A stretch of DNA of 31,610 nt from Paulinella micropora (GCA_009731375.1 BJOX01000153.1:852550-884159), one strand, 5' to 3'; positions 9,401-21,285 are shown, counted from the stretch's first letter. Notes: generated by a model from the letters alone, not told the origin. Numbers and translations: made by a program.

Positions 9401-12400
9401 ATCAACCCATGCGTGTGCAAAAATTTGGACAGGTCTTCGAAAATCGAAGCCTCGGGCAAAGAAGGCAGCAATTCAAGAGTTTTCGGAGAATACTCATACA
9501 CACTCTCGAAGATGGACCGAAGCACTTTGACCACCTCCTGGACCATCTGATGGGCAGAGGACTTGCTTAGAGAAGAGGCCACAGAGACTAGAACAGCGGT
9601 AATGTCCTGCAGGTGTTGCGAACGGATTATGTTGTCTTCTAGGTTTCCAAAGACAAACCTTTCGCAAAAGCACACAAGCACTGACGAAGGTCGAGCTCAA
9701 CTGACTAGGCTCAGTCTTTACACGAGCTCAACTGACTAGGCTCAGTCTTTACACTTGCTACAGCCATAGCGCGAACAAGGGTGAGGAGGAGATCAAGCAT
9801 GATGCGGAAGACGCTTGGCTCTTCAAGGCGTTCGAGGATGTACTTCTCAGAGAGAGCCTCCACCGCCTTGAACAAAAGCGGCAGCTTAGTGCGGAACATT
9901 CTCTGCACGCCAGCGGATGTGGATGAGCAGGTGGTGCATGTTGCACGTGTCGTGCGCACATATCAGCTTTCCAAATTGATATTCTTTGTCAGCCAACATC
10001 TTCTCAAAATAACTGATTCCGAATGCAGGAAACGATGTAGTCTCTTCCATGGCCAAGATGTCGAAAAATCTTGCCAGAATCTGAGATCTGTTGCCTTTTA
10101 CAAGGTCTTCCCACCGTTGCGCGCATACAATAGACCTTAGATTAACGAGGATAGACTTGCTCTTCGCTTGCAGATCACCGTTTGTCCAATAATGCGCATA
10201 CGCCATCACAAATATGCCTGCAAAGTGATCGTCCACGAGCTTCTCCAGCGTTGTCTCCATCTCCACTGCAAGCTGCTGAAGGAAAGGCAACGGCCGCTCT
10301 CTGGTTCCAGGAACAAGGACACATATTGCAGAAAGACAGCTTTGGTGCACACGAAGAAACTGGCTCCAATCATTTTGTGCCTGGCCATTGACGACGTTCC
10401 CATCGCCTTTTCCTCATTTTGCATCCAATCGATGGGAAACGTTCGAACGGAATCGTTCCACTGCGCCCCATCCGCGGATATCAGTTCCATGAGAATGAAC
10501 TCAAGATGCTTGCTTAGCAAAGACCAAGGAGCTTGTGCCATCGTGGTGGAGGGTAGCTAACATGGAGCAAAGCAAACAACAACTGATTTTACGGCAGGTC
10601 TGACACCCAACCGCAAACACACACACATAAAATAAAACACAGAATATAAACACTGCATACGTAAACACAACATTCGGCAGGTCCGGCAATCCAACCGGAC
10701 ATTGTTTGCCGTCGGGTGTAACCGGGGAGATGCTGTCAGGAGAAGGGGGATCCCAACAGTAAACAGCCTCCTGCGATCGATAACGTGTGCAAGCCTCCAG
10801 CTTTCTATAGATCCAGGTCAACCAGGACCTTAACCAATCCTTATTCCTGGCGGCAAGCTGGCACAGTCTCAATACGACCAAATGTTCACACTGACTGTTA
10901 GCCAAGCTGATGTAGACCAGGGGAATCAAAAAAGATACTGCATGGCTCTCATCCAACGAGTCGGAAATTTTTGAAGTAAGGATGTCGAAATTTGCCCTAG
11001 AGCTCTTATGATCAGATGAAAGATGTCGTAGTTCTAGGCCAGCGTACAGCCGCACCACGAAATCCGGGTCCTCCAAAAGAAGAGTTACCTAATGACACCA
11101 GGAATATGAAATCATGAGCAGGTTCCGAAACAAGGGTTGTACCTCAGAAGCACATGCGACGCTGAGGAGCAGACCACGTATCAGCAGCAGCTTGGTCGGG
11201 CGGCTCTGCTTCTTTCTGGCCTCCTTGCACTGCGCCAGCACTCTCTTGAGTATTTCCTGAAGCCTACCCGGTTCCCCATCCACCCCCAAAATCTCCGCTT
11301 TCAACTCCTTCTCCTTCTTTGGTTCTTTCCACACGATGTTGGGATCATCCTTCGGAAAGACGATATCCTGTGCGTTTATGGCGGTGTAGCAGTCTGTAAC
11401 GAAGGATAAAGCATCAAAGGCTGACACACAGCCATCCTTCAGCTCTCCTTGGAGGTGCTCCAGAACAGCCAGAAACATGTTGCCCTTCCGAGAAAACGAA
11501 GAACGGAGGCAGAAGAGAAAATTGACTTTGTAGTAAAGTCCATGCTGCATCAGCCATGCATGAGCTGGATCGGGTGGAACAGATTCATCTTCCTGGCCAT
11601 CATCTTCAGGAGGTGCTACAACGGTCTGTAGCATATACCTCATGCTGAAGTTTTGGCCAAGACGTTTGATATCCAAGCTAGTTTTATGTCGCACCAACCA
11701 CTCAAGGATATTGAGCACAACCTCAGCTGTCAAGGATCCGTCATTTGCGGCAACGTCGCGGCTGCTCGAAGCATCTGCAGTCTTAGAGGTGAGCAAATCG
11801 AAATCGTCGTCCTCCTTGGCTTCCTGTGACTGCCTCTCCTGCTTGGGACTTCTCTGACGCTTTAGAAAATCCAGGTGGCGATGTAGAAAGGCCAGCAGGA
11901 CTGTGCCGAAATGATCGCGAATGTCTTCTGTCGCTTTATGCACCGCGAGAGGAGGGGAAAAAATTTCAGGATATCTCTCAAGCAAGGCACGCACATACTG
12001 AAGACAACTGAGAGGCAACAGGTGCAAGACTAAGTGTGGAGAGGAATGCGCAAGAACGTCTTCAAAAATGCGAGTCACTTCAAAAAGAGCAAGTCCAACA
12101 ATCTCTGAGATTGTCAAACAGCCCCTGCACGCAAGAGGAAGAAGAAGAAGAAGAAGAAGAAGAAGAAGAAGAAGAAGAAGAAGAAGAAGAAGAAGAAGAA
12201 GAGACCGAAAACGTAAGGGAAGTGTCGCTGGCCCATGATGATTTCAGAGCGGAAAATATCTTTGCAGCTAACTGGGAGTTATGCAAAAGATACAGGCAGC
12301 TTTTGGGCAGCTGAGACTTTGTCCGCAGCGCATGACGTTTCACAATATCTTCGATAGTCACACGCCAAAGGCTAGTTTTGGAATGGTCTGACTAAGAGAA

Positions 12401-12829
12401 AACGTACTGGCGAGAATTAACAGTTTTCTTTGCTAGTGCAAAGCTTGAACGGATTTCTTGACCTACGCCTCCAGCACGAGGCCCCTCAGCTACGAAGGTA
12501 TGCTCTGTGAGAGGGATAGATGCAACACATTTATTGTCGGTGTTGCTGTTGTAGATCGAAAAGTGCAGACTTGACACTTCTGCATACTGTTCGCACCATC
12601 GTCCATTCTCGAATCTCCACACAGTCCCCTTCAAAATAATTTTATCTGGTTCTGTGATTGATGACCACGAGCTTTCCAGTTGAGGCCGCAGAGCTATCAA
12701 ACGCCCTTTCAACTCAGAAACGCACACTTGCAGCAGGTGCGGCACCAACTCTCGATGGGCGTTAGTTCCCAGCGCCTCCTGGCACGAAGCATTCTCTACT
12801 TGGAAGAGAGACAACTGGACGCGCTTCAT
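5813..12829 (-). CDS. ATM: ATM/Tel1-family protein (PH-like, HEAT region, FAT), kinase absent
   Basis: Proposed exons in transcript order: 12829-12408, 12371-12213, 12124-11143, 11088-10672, 10556-10323, 10275-9947, 9900-9755, 9680-9367, 9329-8578, 8393-8318, 8162-6518, 6438-5813. Every junction is GT...AG and phase-compatible, giving about 2,030 codons. ATM is a PI3K-like kinase that signals DNA double-strand breaks in the nucleus; its order is HEAT solenoid, FAT, kinase, FATC. FAT landmarks matching human ATM in order include DGLYG, LHAKAAWRMSQW, GIHQGIFLALRQLQ, WNEGWQKRANAMQDFDLAEP and SHTFLPLIVQIGSRLS, ending at LRIAIQHP just before the kinase would start. No kinase or FATC sequence follows. 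The N-terminal start at 12829 is the first ATG in an exon with PH-like sequence, which is not usual for ATM, so the true start could lie upstream or the exon could belong to another gene. The family call is firm; the exon model is inferred. Confidence 0.75.
6439..6517 (-). other. 79-nt proposed intron that reads as ATM-like coding sequence
   Basis: The segment begins GTGAGC and ends AATAAG. Removing it joins G to CG in phase. In the frame of the downstream exon it reads SCLLAEWLSKSHVES, then ETISHYLE, TAA (6440-6442), AKEVA. Human ATM has WLAE...YLEKAVEVA at exactly this place. So it is either a recently intronised piece of exon, or an exon with one extra G (GGG at 6517-6519) and a nonsense codon. 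Confidence 0.5.
6518..8162 (-). CDS. Main FAT-domain exon of the ATM-family gene
   Basis: This exon encodes most of the FAT domain, the TPR-like helical frame that clasps the kinase. Markers in order: FAVALFPFAVFDIIHHD, VSLFYTSLAWLEEQ, ERDGLYGVLKIKG, GIYRSLQQLDCRNILWSHL, LHAKAAWRMSQW, GIHQGIFLALRQLQ, ELLECARDLQLISD, WNEGWQKRANAM and LRMEAASLFWNEGQ. Each has a counterpart at the expected place in human ATM. The 5' boundary at 8162 is the acceptor after the duplicated segment. The 3' boundary is a strong donor G|GTGAGC (GT at 6517-6516). Confidence 0.75.
8081..8368. repeat. Tandem exon duplication, periods 127 and 31 bp
   Basis: The unit starting at GTCTGGCGAG occurs at 8081 and again at 8208 (period 127, one mismatch seen at 8156/8283). 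A piece starting CAAACTTTGG occurs at 8159, 8286 and 8317 (period 31 between the last two). Near identity indicates a recent event or an assembly artefact. Confidence 0.9.
8163..8317 (-). other. 155-nt proposed intron made of duplicated exon sequence
   Basis: It begins GTCTTC and ends CCAAAG. It consists of a 31-bp and a 127-bp tandem duplication of the surrounding exon. Splicing it out leaves the single-copy reading frame plus one extra Phe codon (RPKF|FAVALF). Without splicing the duplication (158 bp in total) shifts the frame and introduces stops. Confidence 0.5.
8394..8577 (-). repeat. Intron with (CATA)n tract
   Basis: A 184-nt intron between the pre-FAT exon and the duplicated exon, phase 2. 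It carries (GTAT)n on the plus strand at about 8431-8565, with GTTAC interruptions. Confidence 0.6.
8578..9329 (-). CDS. Pre-FAT exon of the ATM-family gene with in-frame repeat
   Basis: This 752-nt exon reads LALLVSLARDTDPQIVEAAT, CIGEIGVLDAASLM and later HVSILQYLSYYLVDSDGQAI, then KDVDADTWQHLKPFQ. These correspond in order to the segment just before the FAT domain in human ATM, including the LVD helix and the LxPF motif. It contains two diverged 26-codon units (SLMSAPFLE... twice), an in-frame 78-bp tandem duplication at about 8953-9108. The exon ends CTG|GTACAT (GT at 8577-8576) before a (CATA)n-bearing 184-nt intron. Confidence 0.65.
9367..12371 (-). CDS. Helical (HEAT-type) exons of the ATM-family gene
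   Basis: Seven exons (12371-12213, 12124-11143, 11088-10672, 10556-10323, 10275-9947, 9900-9755, 9680-9367) read continuous alpha-helical protein. Examples are EIVGLALFEVTRIFEDVL, LLIRGLLLSVACASE, LEDPDFVVRLYAGLELRHL, LPFLQQLAVEMETTLEKL, FKAVEALSEKYILERL and SIFEDLSKFLHTHGLIQ. Repeating pairs of hydrophobic helices are expected for the solenoid that precedes the FAT domain. A charged, probably disordered insertion (RQRSPKQERQSQEAKEDDD) lies near 11850. Introns are 88, 54, 115, 47, 46 and 74 nt. The 46-nt one (9901-9946) uses an unusual CAGAG acceptor and is the least certain. Confidence 0.6.
9681..9754 (-). repeat. 74-nt intron containing a perfect 31-bp tandem duplication
   Basis: Units 9692-9722 and 9723-9753 are identical (plus strand CGAGCTCAACTGACTAGG...). 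The intron runs from GTGTAAAG to GTCAG, and the flanking codon is split A|TG, in phase. Each unit begins with the same GTGTAAAG donor on the minus strand, so either could be used. Confidence 0.65.
10557..10671 (-). other. 115-nt intron carrying a copy of the preceding exon end
   Basis: The intron contains CGGCAGGTCTGACACCCAAC at 10592 (plus strand), an imperfect copy of CGGCAGGTCCGGCAATCCAA at 10675 inside the upstream exon, offset 83 bp. It has a phase-0 donor AAT|GTTGTG and acceptor TTAG|CTACCC. Confidence 0.55.
12125..12212 (-). repeat. 88-nt intron with (CTT)n tract
   Basis: Plus strand (GAA)n at about 12137-12202. On the gene strand this is a (CTT)n polypyrimidine run ahead of GCGTGCAG. 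Donor AC|GTTTTC and acceptor CAG|GGC are in phase. Confidence 0.65.
12408..12829 (-). CDS. PH-like first exon of the ATM-family gene
   Basis: ATG 12829 opens 140 codons. After a helical lead (NAHRELVPHLLQVCVSELKG) comes a segment with the usual spacing of a pleckstrin-homology fold: ILKGTVWRFENGRWCEQYAE, then LHFSIYNSNTD, then ASIPLTEHTFVAEG and SSFALAKK. The Gly-Trp-Tyr pattern and the later FAL strand are what I base the call on. The exon ends at CA|GTACGT (GT at 12407). A 36-nt intron to the AG at 12372 restores frame with the next exon. A PH domain is not part of canonical ATM, so this may be a lineage-specific fusion or a wrongly joined neighbour. Confidence 0.5.
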
Positions 12830-12848
12830 GTAAGAGACCACGCTGCTT

Positions 12849-13535
12849 TGTGTGGGTTGGGTGGGGAAGCGATCAAGACAGGGCAGGGGAGCTCAACAAT
12901 CAAGACGAAGAGCAAGGAGCAAGTAGAGGAAAAAGAGAAACCAGGAAGAAAGAATAATAGTAGCATACGAGGAGAGTTTGGAGCATGAGATGAAAAGGCA
13001 GAGAGAGGAGTCCAAGCTTTTCGTTTGTGTTTGACAAGCTAGTTGGTAAACGAAGCAAAGAGGAGTGTGGCAGATTTGGTGAGAGACACCACCAGACTTT
13101 GGTCAGAACTTGCACATTGTGTGGGCAAGAATGACCAAAAGGTTTGGTAGGGGACGCCCCGGTTGCCGGTCGTAGACTGAAGTCATTGCGAAGGCTATTG
13201 TAAAGTGGTAAATATGCCATAAATATGCCACTAATTTTAAGGTATTAATATTACCATAACAATCACTTTTTTTTATACCCACGTTACTCAGACACTTTAA
13301 TAATCATAAAATACTTGCTACTCATACGGATGAGTAGGAAGCGTAAGAGTAGAACTGAAAGTAAAGTAAACCATTACAAGGTGTGATCAATGTTAAGGAA
13401 AAACCTGACAACGTCACTATTATAAATAAGCACATCAATACAGCTGTACTACTCCAATAATAATATGCAAGTCTGCGCAATAGAATGGCTTGGGAATTAT
13501 GTTTTCATACTTATAACCAATACAATTTGCAAATT
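12849..13535. other. Intergenic segment upstream of the ATM-family gene
   Basis: Non-repetitive sequence between the PH-like exon and the start of the large repeat region. No convincing gene. Positions 13208-13233 contain a small AAATATGCCA tandem duplication, and the stretch to 13470 is AT-rich. It probably contains the promoter of the minus-strand gene, but no motif is distinctive. Confidence 0.4.
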
Positions 13536-13536
13536 T

Positions 13537-14816
<1,280 letters not shown>

Positions 14817-14817
14817 C

Positions 14818-14968
14818 TGTATGTATGTATGTATGTATGTATGTATGTATGTATGTCTGTATGTATGTATGTCTGTATGTATGTATGTATGTATGTATGT
14901 ATGTATGCATGCATGTATGTATGTATGTATGTATGTATGTATGTATGTATGTATGTATGTATGTATGC
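14818..14968 (+). repeat. (GTAT)n microsatellite
   Basis: Nearly pure TATG repeats with a few CTG and GCA interruptions. Tyr/Val/Cys/Met reading frames on the plus strand and Thr/Tyr/Ile/His frames on the minus strand arise from the repeat. Confidence 0.9.
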
Positions 14969-15013
14969 AGTGTATGTATGTACGCCCCGCATGCACTCAC
15001 AGACAAACTCAAA

Positions 15014-15039
15014 TACTACTACTAGTAATACTCCTACTC

Positions 15040-15135
<96 letters not shown>

Positions 15136-15136
15136 G

Positions 15137-15207
<71 letters not shown>

Positions 15208-15293
15208 AGTAGTACTNNNNNNNNNNAACTACGACTGCTACTACTACGACTGCTACTACTACGACTGCTACGACTACGACTGCTACGACTACG

Positions 15294-15383
<90 letters not shown>

Positions 15384-15396
15384 GCTACTACTACTG

Positions 15397-15430
<34 letters not shown>

Positions 15431-15470
15431 CATTACTACTACTACTACCACCACTACTACTACTACCACC

Positions 15471-15506
<36 letters not shown>

Positions 15507-15507
15507 C

Positions 15508-15544
<37 letters not shown>

Positions 15545-15548
15545 ACTC

Positions 15549-15610
<62 letters not shown>

Positions 15611-15614
15611 ACTG

Positions 15615-15693
<79 letters not shown>

Positions 15694-15706
15694 TGCTACT
15701 GCTACT

Positions 15707-15752
<46 letters not shown>

Positions 15753-15772
15753 TACTGCTGCTACTACTGCTG

Positions 15773-15820
<48 letters not shown>

Positions 15821-15821
15821 T

Positions 15822-15884
<63 letters not shown>

Positions 15885-15887
15885 ACA
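15014..15887 (+). repeat. (ACT)n microsatellite with CTG, CGA and ACC variants, 10-N gap
   Basis: A trinucleotide array of about 870 bp interrupted by a 10-base gap (15217-15226). Variant blocks (GCT)n at about 15590-15615 and 15664-15692, and ACC runs near 15464-15480, show that the array has diverged internally. It is not coding despite long open frames. Confidence 0.9.
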
Positions 15888-15990
15888 TACATTACATACA
15901 TTACATACATTACATATATTACATATATTACATAAATTACATGCATTACATGCATTACACGCATTACCTGCATTATATGCATTACATGCA

Positions 15991-16021
<31 letters not shown>

Positions 16022-16690
16022 CATACATACACATACAAACATGCATACACATACATAAATACGTACATACGTATATACATACATACATAGCATAACATAA
16101 CATAACATAACATAACATAACATAACATGACATAACATAACACAACATAACACAACACAACACAACATTACATAACATAACATAACATAACATAGCATAA
16201 CATAAAATGTCATAACATAACATAACATAACATTACATAACATAACATAACATAACATAACAAAACATAACATAACACAAATAACATAACATAACATAAC
16301 ATTACATTACATTACATTACATTACATTACATTACATTACAGTACATGCATACATACATACGTACATAACATAACATAACATAATATGATGTAACATAAC
16401 ATAACATAACATAACATAATTATGTTATGTTATGTTATTTTATGTTATTTTGTGGTATGGTATGTTATGTTATGGTATGGTATGGTATGGTATGGTATGG
16501 TAACAAAAAATAACATAACATAACATAACATAACATAACATAACATGACATGACATGACATGACATAACATTACATGACATAACATAACATAACATAACA
16601 TAACATAACATAACATGACATGACATGACATGACATAACATAACATAACATACATACATACATACATACATACATACATACATACATACA
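15888..16690 (+). repeat. (ACAT)n and (AACAT)n array, first copy
   Basis: (CATA)/(CATTA) repeats to about 16085, then pentanucleotide (AACAT)n with variants to about 16650. At 16384-16437 the repeat changes strand, (CATAA)n|(TTATG)n, giving a perfect local palindrome. From 15990 onward it is repeated at offset 961 bp (see 16951-17755). Confidence 0.9.
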
Positions 16691-16861
16691 TAACAGACCA
16701 TAGGTCCAGCGGAAAGGAAGAATTGAGAAGGCCGCCAGGTGGGGGAGAGATAATCCCACATTACCTGAAATACACATGTGCATGTATATATAGGAGAGGG
16801 GGAGGAAGGGAGGGAGGGAGGGAGGGAGGGAAGGAGGGAGGGAAGGAGGGAGGGAGGGAGG

Positions 16862-16940
<79 letters not shown>

Positions 16941-16951
16941 NNNNNNNNNNA

Positions 16952-16982
<31 letters not shown>

Positions 16983-17755
16983 CATACATACACATACAAA
17001 CATGCATACACATACATAAATACGTACATACGTATATACATACATACATAGCATAACATAACATAACATAACATAACATAACATAACATGACATAACATA
17101 ACACAACATAACACAACACAACACAACATTACATAACATAACATAACATAACATAGCATAACATAAAATGTCATAACATAACATAACATAACATTACATA
17201 ACATAACATAACATAACATAACAAAACATAACATAACACAAATAACATAACATAACATAACATTACATTACATTACATTACATTACATTACATTACATTA
17301 CAGTACATGCATACATACATACGTACATAACATAACATAACATAATATGATGTAACATAACATAACATAACATAACATAATTATGTTATGTTATGTTATT
17401 TTATGTTATTTTGTGGTATGGTATGTTATGTTATGGTATGGTATGGTATGGTATGGTATGGTAACAAAAAATAACATAACATAACATAACATAACATAAC
17501 ATAACATGACATGACATGACATGACATAACATTACATGACATAACATAACATAACATAACATAACATAACATAACATGACATGACATGACATGACATAAC
17601 ATAACATAACATACATACATACATACATACATACATACATACATACATACATAACAGACCATAGGTCCAGCGGAAAGGAAGAATAGAGAAGGCCGCCAGG
17701 TGGGGGAGAGATAATCCCACATTACCTGAAAAACACATGTGTATGTATAAAGAGG
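15990..17755 (+). repeat. Direct duplication, about 800 bp, offset 961 bp
   Basis: Positions 15990 to about 16795 match 16951 to about 17755 at constant offset 961. This includes the non-simple block CAGACCATAGGTCCAGCGG (16694 and 17655). Differences are few, for example AATTGAG against AATAGAG and GTGCATG against GTGTATG. The second copy begins exactly at the right edge of the 10-N gap 16941-16950, so the duplication may be two unmerged haplotype contigs. Confidence 0.85.
16796..16940 (+). repeat. (GGGA)n followed by (GA)n
   Basis: Purine tract ending at the gap 16941-16950. Not coding. Confidence 0.9.
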
Positions 17756-17756
17756 A

Positions 17757-18133
<377 letters not shown>

Positions 18134-18183
18134 CCACGGCAGGGGGGAGGCCGAATGCGCCAAGGAAACTGTGGGTTCCTAAT

Positions 18184-18349
18184 GTACATAAATAGATACA
18201 TAGATACATAGATACATACATAGATACATAGATACATACATACATACATACATACATACATACGTACGGTATACGTACGTATGTATGTATGTATGTATGT
18301 ATGTATGTATGTATGTATGTATGGTTACACACACACATACATACATACA

Positions 18350-18381
<32 letters not shown>

Positions 18382-18834
18382 CATACATATACATACATAT
18401 ACATACATACATACATACATACATACCTACATACCTACATGCATACATACATACATACATACATACATACATACATACATACATACATACATAACATGCG
18501 TACATACATAAATACATACATACATATACATACATATACATACATATACATACATATACATACATATACATACATATACATACATACATACATACATACA
18601 TACATACATACATACATACATACACAGATCGATAGTTAGATAGAATGATAAATTGGATAGATGCACCAAGCACACTGTCTAAATATCATTCTATCTAACT
18701 ATCGATCTGTGTATGTATGCATGTATGTATGTATGTATGTTGCTTGCTTGCTTCCAAGGTTCATACGCACACACATGCTAATACATATATACATGTCTAC
18801 ATACTAATACATACATACATACATACATACATAC

Positions 18835-18884
<50 letters not shown>

Positions 18885-19378
18885 CGAGAAGCAAACAGCA
18901 GACGACTAATGGTAGGCAGATCACGTACATTAAGAAAGGATCTTGTATGTACGTATGTATGTATGTACGTATGTATGTATGTATGTATGTATGTATGTAT
19001 GTATGTATGTATGTGTGTACGTATGTATGTATGTATGTATGTATGTATGTATGCATGTGTGTACGTACGTATGTATGTATGTATGTATGTATGTATGTAT
19101 GTATGTATGTATGTATGTGTGTATGTATGTGTGTATGTATCGTATGTATGTATGTATGTATGTATGTATGTATGTATGTATGTATGTATGTATGTATGTA
19201 TGGTATGTATGTATGTATGTATGTATGTATGTATGTATGTATGTATATGAATATATGTATGCATGTATGCATGTACGTACGTACGTGTACGTACGCATGT
19301 ATGTATGTATGTATACGTATGTATGTATGTATGTATGTATGTATGTATGTATGTATGTATGTATGTATGTATGTATAC
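18184..19378. repeat. (CATA)n then (TATG)n arrays with strand switch
   Basis: (CATA)n with ATAC variants to 18624, an inverted repeat (18621-18713), a short (TATG)n, (CATA)n 18800-18880, then (GTAT)n 18945-19378 interrupted by GTAC, GCAT and GTGT. No gene. Confidence 0.9.
18621..18713. repeat. Perfect 30-bp inverted repeat with 33-nt loop
   Basis: Arm 18621-18650 (TACACAGATCGATAGTTAGA...) is the exact reverse complement of 18684-18713. The loop is 18651-18683. The arms extend into (CATA)n on the left and (TATG)n on the right, so the potential hairpin is longer. Confidence 0.9.
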
Positions 19379-19572
19379 CAAGCAGCAAACCGAAGCCGGC
19401 TCATGTTAGGCCGCGTGAATTAAGAAAGGATCTTTTATGTATGTATGTAGGTATGTATCTATACATACCGAGCAGCAAACTGAAGCCGATCAATGCTAGG
19501 CAGATCGAGTACACTAAGAACGGATCTTTTGCGCGAGGGAAGAGAACGTCGCAGTCGATATAAACCTGGAAT

Positions 19573-19661
<89 letters not shown>

Positions 19662-19680
19662 AAGAAAGAAAGAGAGAGAG

Positions 19681-19719
<39 letters not shown>

Positions 19720-19762
19720 AAAGGATCAGTGTTAGGTTAAATATGGATCCTGTACGTGAGGA

Positions 19763-19806
<44 letters not shown>

Positions 19807-19832
19807 ATTTTCCGACGCCGATATAGACCTGC

Positions 19833-19883
<51 letters not shown>

Positions 19884-19939
19884 ATGAAAAGGATCAGTGT
19901 TAGATAAAATGGATCTTTTGCATGAGGAAAGAGTTTACC

Positions 19940-19987
<48 letters not shown>

Positions 19988-20060
19988 TGAAAAGGATCAG
20001 CGTTAGATAAAATGGATTTTTGCGTGAGAAAAGAGTTTACCGATGTCGATATAGGTCTGC

Positions 20061-20123
<63 letters not shown>

Positions 20124-20125
20124 AG
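19379..20125 (+). repeat. Diverged higher-order repeat interleaved with (GA)n and (GAAA)n
   Basis: A core related to AGCAGCAAACTGAAGCC ... AAGAACGGATCTTTTGCG ... GTCGATATAGACCTG recurs, whole or in part, near 18890, 19381, 19471, 19727, 19885 and 19990. Each copy is followed by a purine microsatellite. The later copies share AAAAGGATCAGTGTTAGATA. Confidence 0.75.
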
Positions 20126-20295
20126 GATAGTTAGATAGAAAGATGGATAGATGGGCACAACTGGATGGAATGAGGGATATAACAGGCAGTTTGTTGATAA
20201 AATAAGGATATATAGACAGATAGTTTGTTGACCATGTCGTTGACGGAGAGGATATCTTCGAGTCCCTGCCAAAGAAGAATCACCTAATAGTATAG

Positions 20296-20368
20296 TAAGG
20301 TAAGGTAAGGTAAGGTAAGGCAATCTAAGGTAAGGTAAGGTAAGGTAAGGTAAAGTAAGGTAAGGTAA
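20296..20368 (+). repeat. (AAGGT)n pentanucleotide repeat
   Basis: About 14 copies of GGTAA with minor variants, within otherwise non-repetitive sequence (20126-20485) in which I see no gene. Confidence 0.85.
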
Positions 20369-20485
20369 CTTAACCTCTGCCAAGTTAATGAAATCACCTG
20401 GGACAAAAAGGTAATAAGGAGGCGATAGAAGGGACATAAAGAAAATAGACGGGGACATAATGGATGTGAAGGCAGTAGATGGGAC

Positions 20486-21222
20486 AGATGGAGGAGGAGG
20501 AGGAGGAGGAGGAGAAGAAGAAGGAGGGAAAAGGGGGGGAAGGAGNNNNNNNNNNNNNNNNNNNNNNNNNNNNNNNNNNNNNNNNNNNNNNNNNNNNNNN
20601 NNNNNNNNNNNNNNNNNNNNNNNNNNNNNNNNNNNNNNNNNNNNNNNNNNNNNNNNNNNNNNNNNNNNNNNNNNNNNNNNNNNNNNNNNNNNNNNNNNNN
20701 NNNNNNNNNNNNNNNNNNNNNNNNNNNNNNNNNNNNNNNNNNNNNNNNNNNNNNNNNNNNNNNNNNNNNNNNNNNNNNNNNNNNNNNNNNNNNNNNNNNN
20801 NNNNNNNNNNNNNNNNNNNNNNNNNNNNNNNNNNNNNNNNNNNNNNNNNNNNNNNNNNNNNNNNNNNNNNNNNNNNNNNNNNNNNNNNNNNNNNNNNNNN
20901 NNNNNNNNNNNNNNNNNNNNNNNNNNNNNNNNNNNNNNNNNNNNNNNNNNNNNNNNNNNNNNNNNNNNNNNNNNNNNNNNNNNNNAGGAGGAGGAGGGAA
21001 AAGGGGAGGAAGGAGGAGGAGGAGGAGGAGGAGGAGGAGGAGGAGGAGAAGAAGAAGAAGAAGAAGAAGAAGAAGAAGAAGAAGAAGAAGAAGAAGAAGA
21101 AGAAGAAGATATATATATAGATGTAGATATAGATATAGATATAGATATAAATATAGTCATAGATATAGATATAGATATAGACATAGATAAAGTGCATGTG
21201 TGTGTGTGTGTGCTTGTGTGTA

Positions 21223-21280
<58 letters not shown>

Positions 21281-21285
21281 TAAAA

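Noticed and set aside
9494-9700. Alternative frame through the 9.6-kb exon
   Set aside because: The splice model using the A|TG split codon gives better protein and consistent phases.
10276-10322. Frameshift within the helical region
   Set aside because: A 47-nt intron with a good polypyrimidine tract (TTGCCTTTCCTTCAG) restores frame.
12680-12988. Plus-strand frame opposite the PH-like exon
   Set aside because: It is a shadow of the minus-strand coding exon and its composition is unconvincing.
20296-20368. Telomeric repeat
   Set aside because: (AAGGT)n does not match common telomere repeats, is short and is internal.
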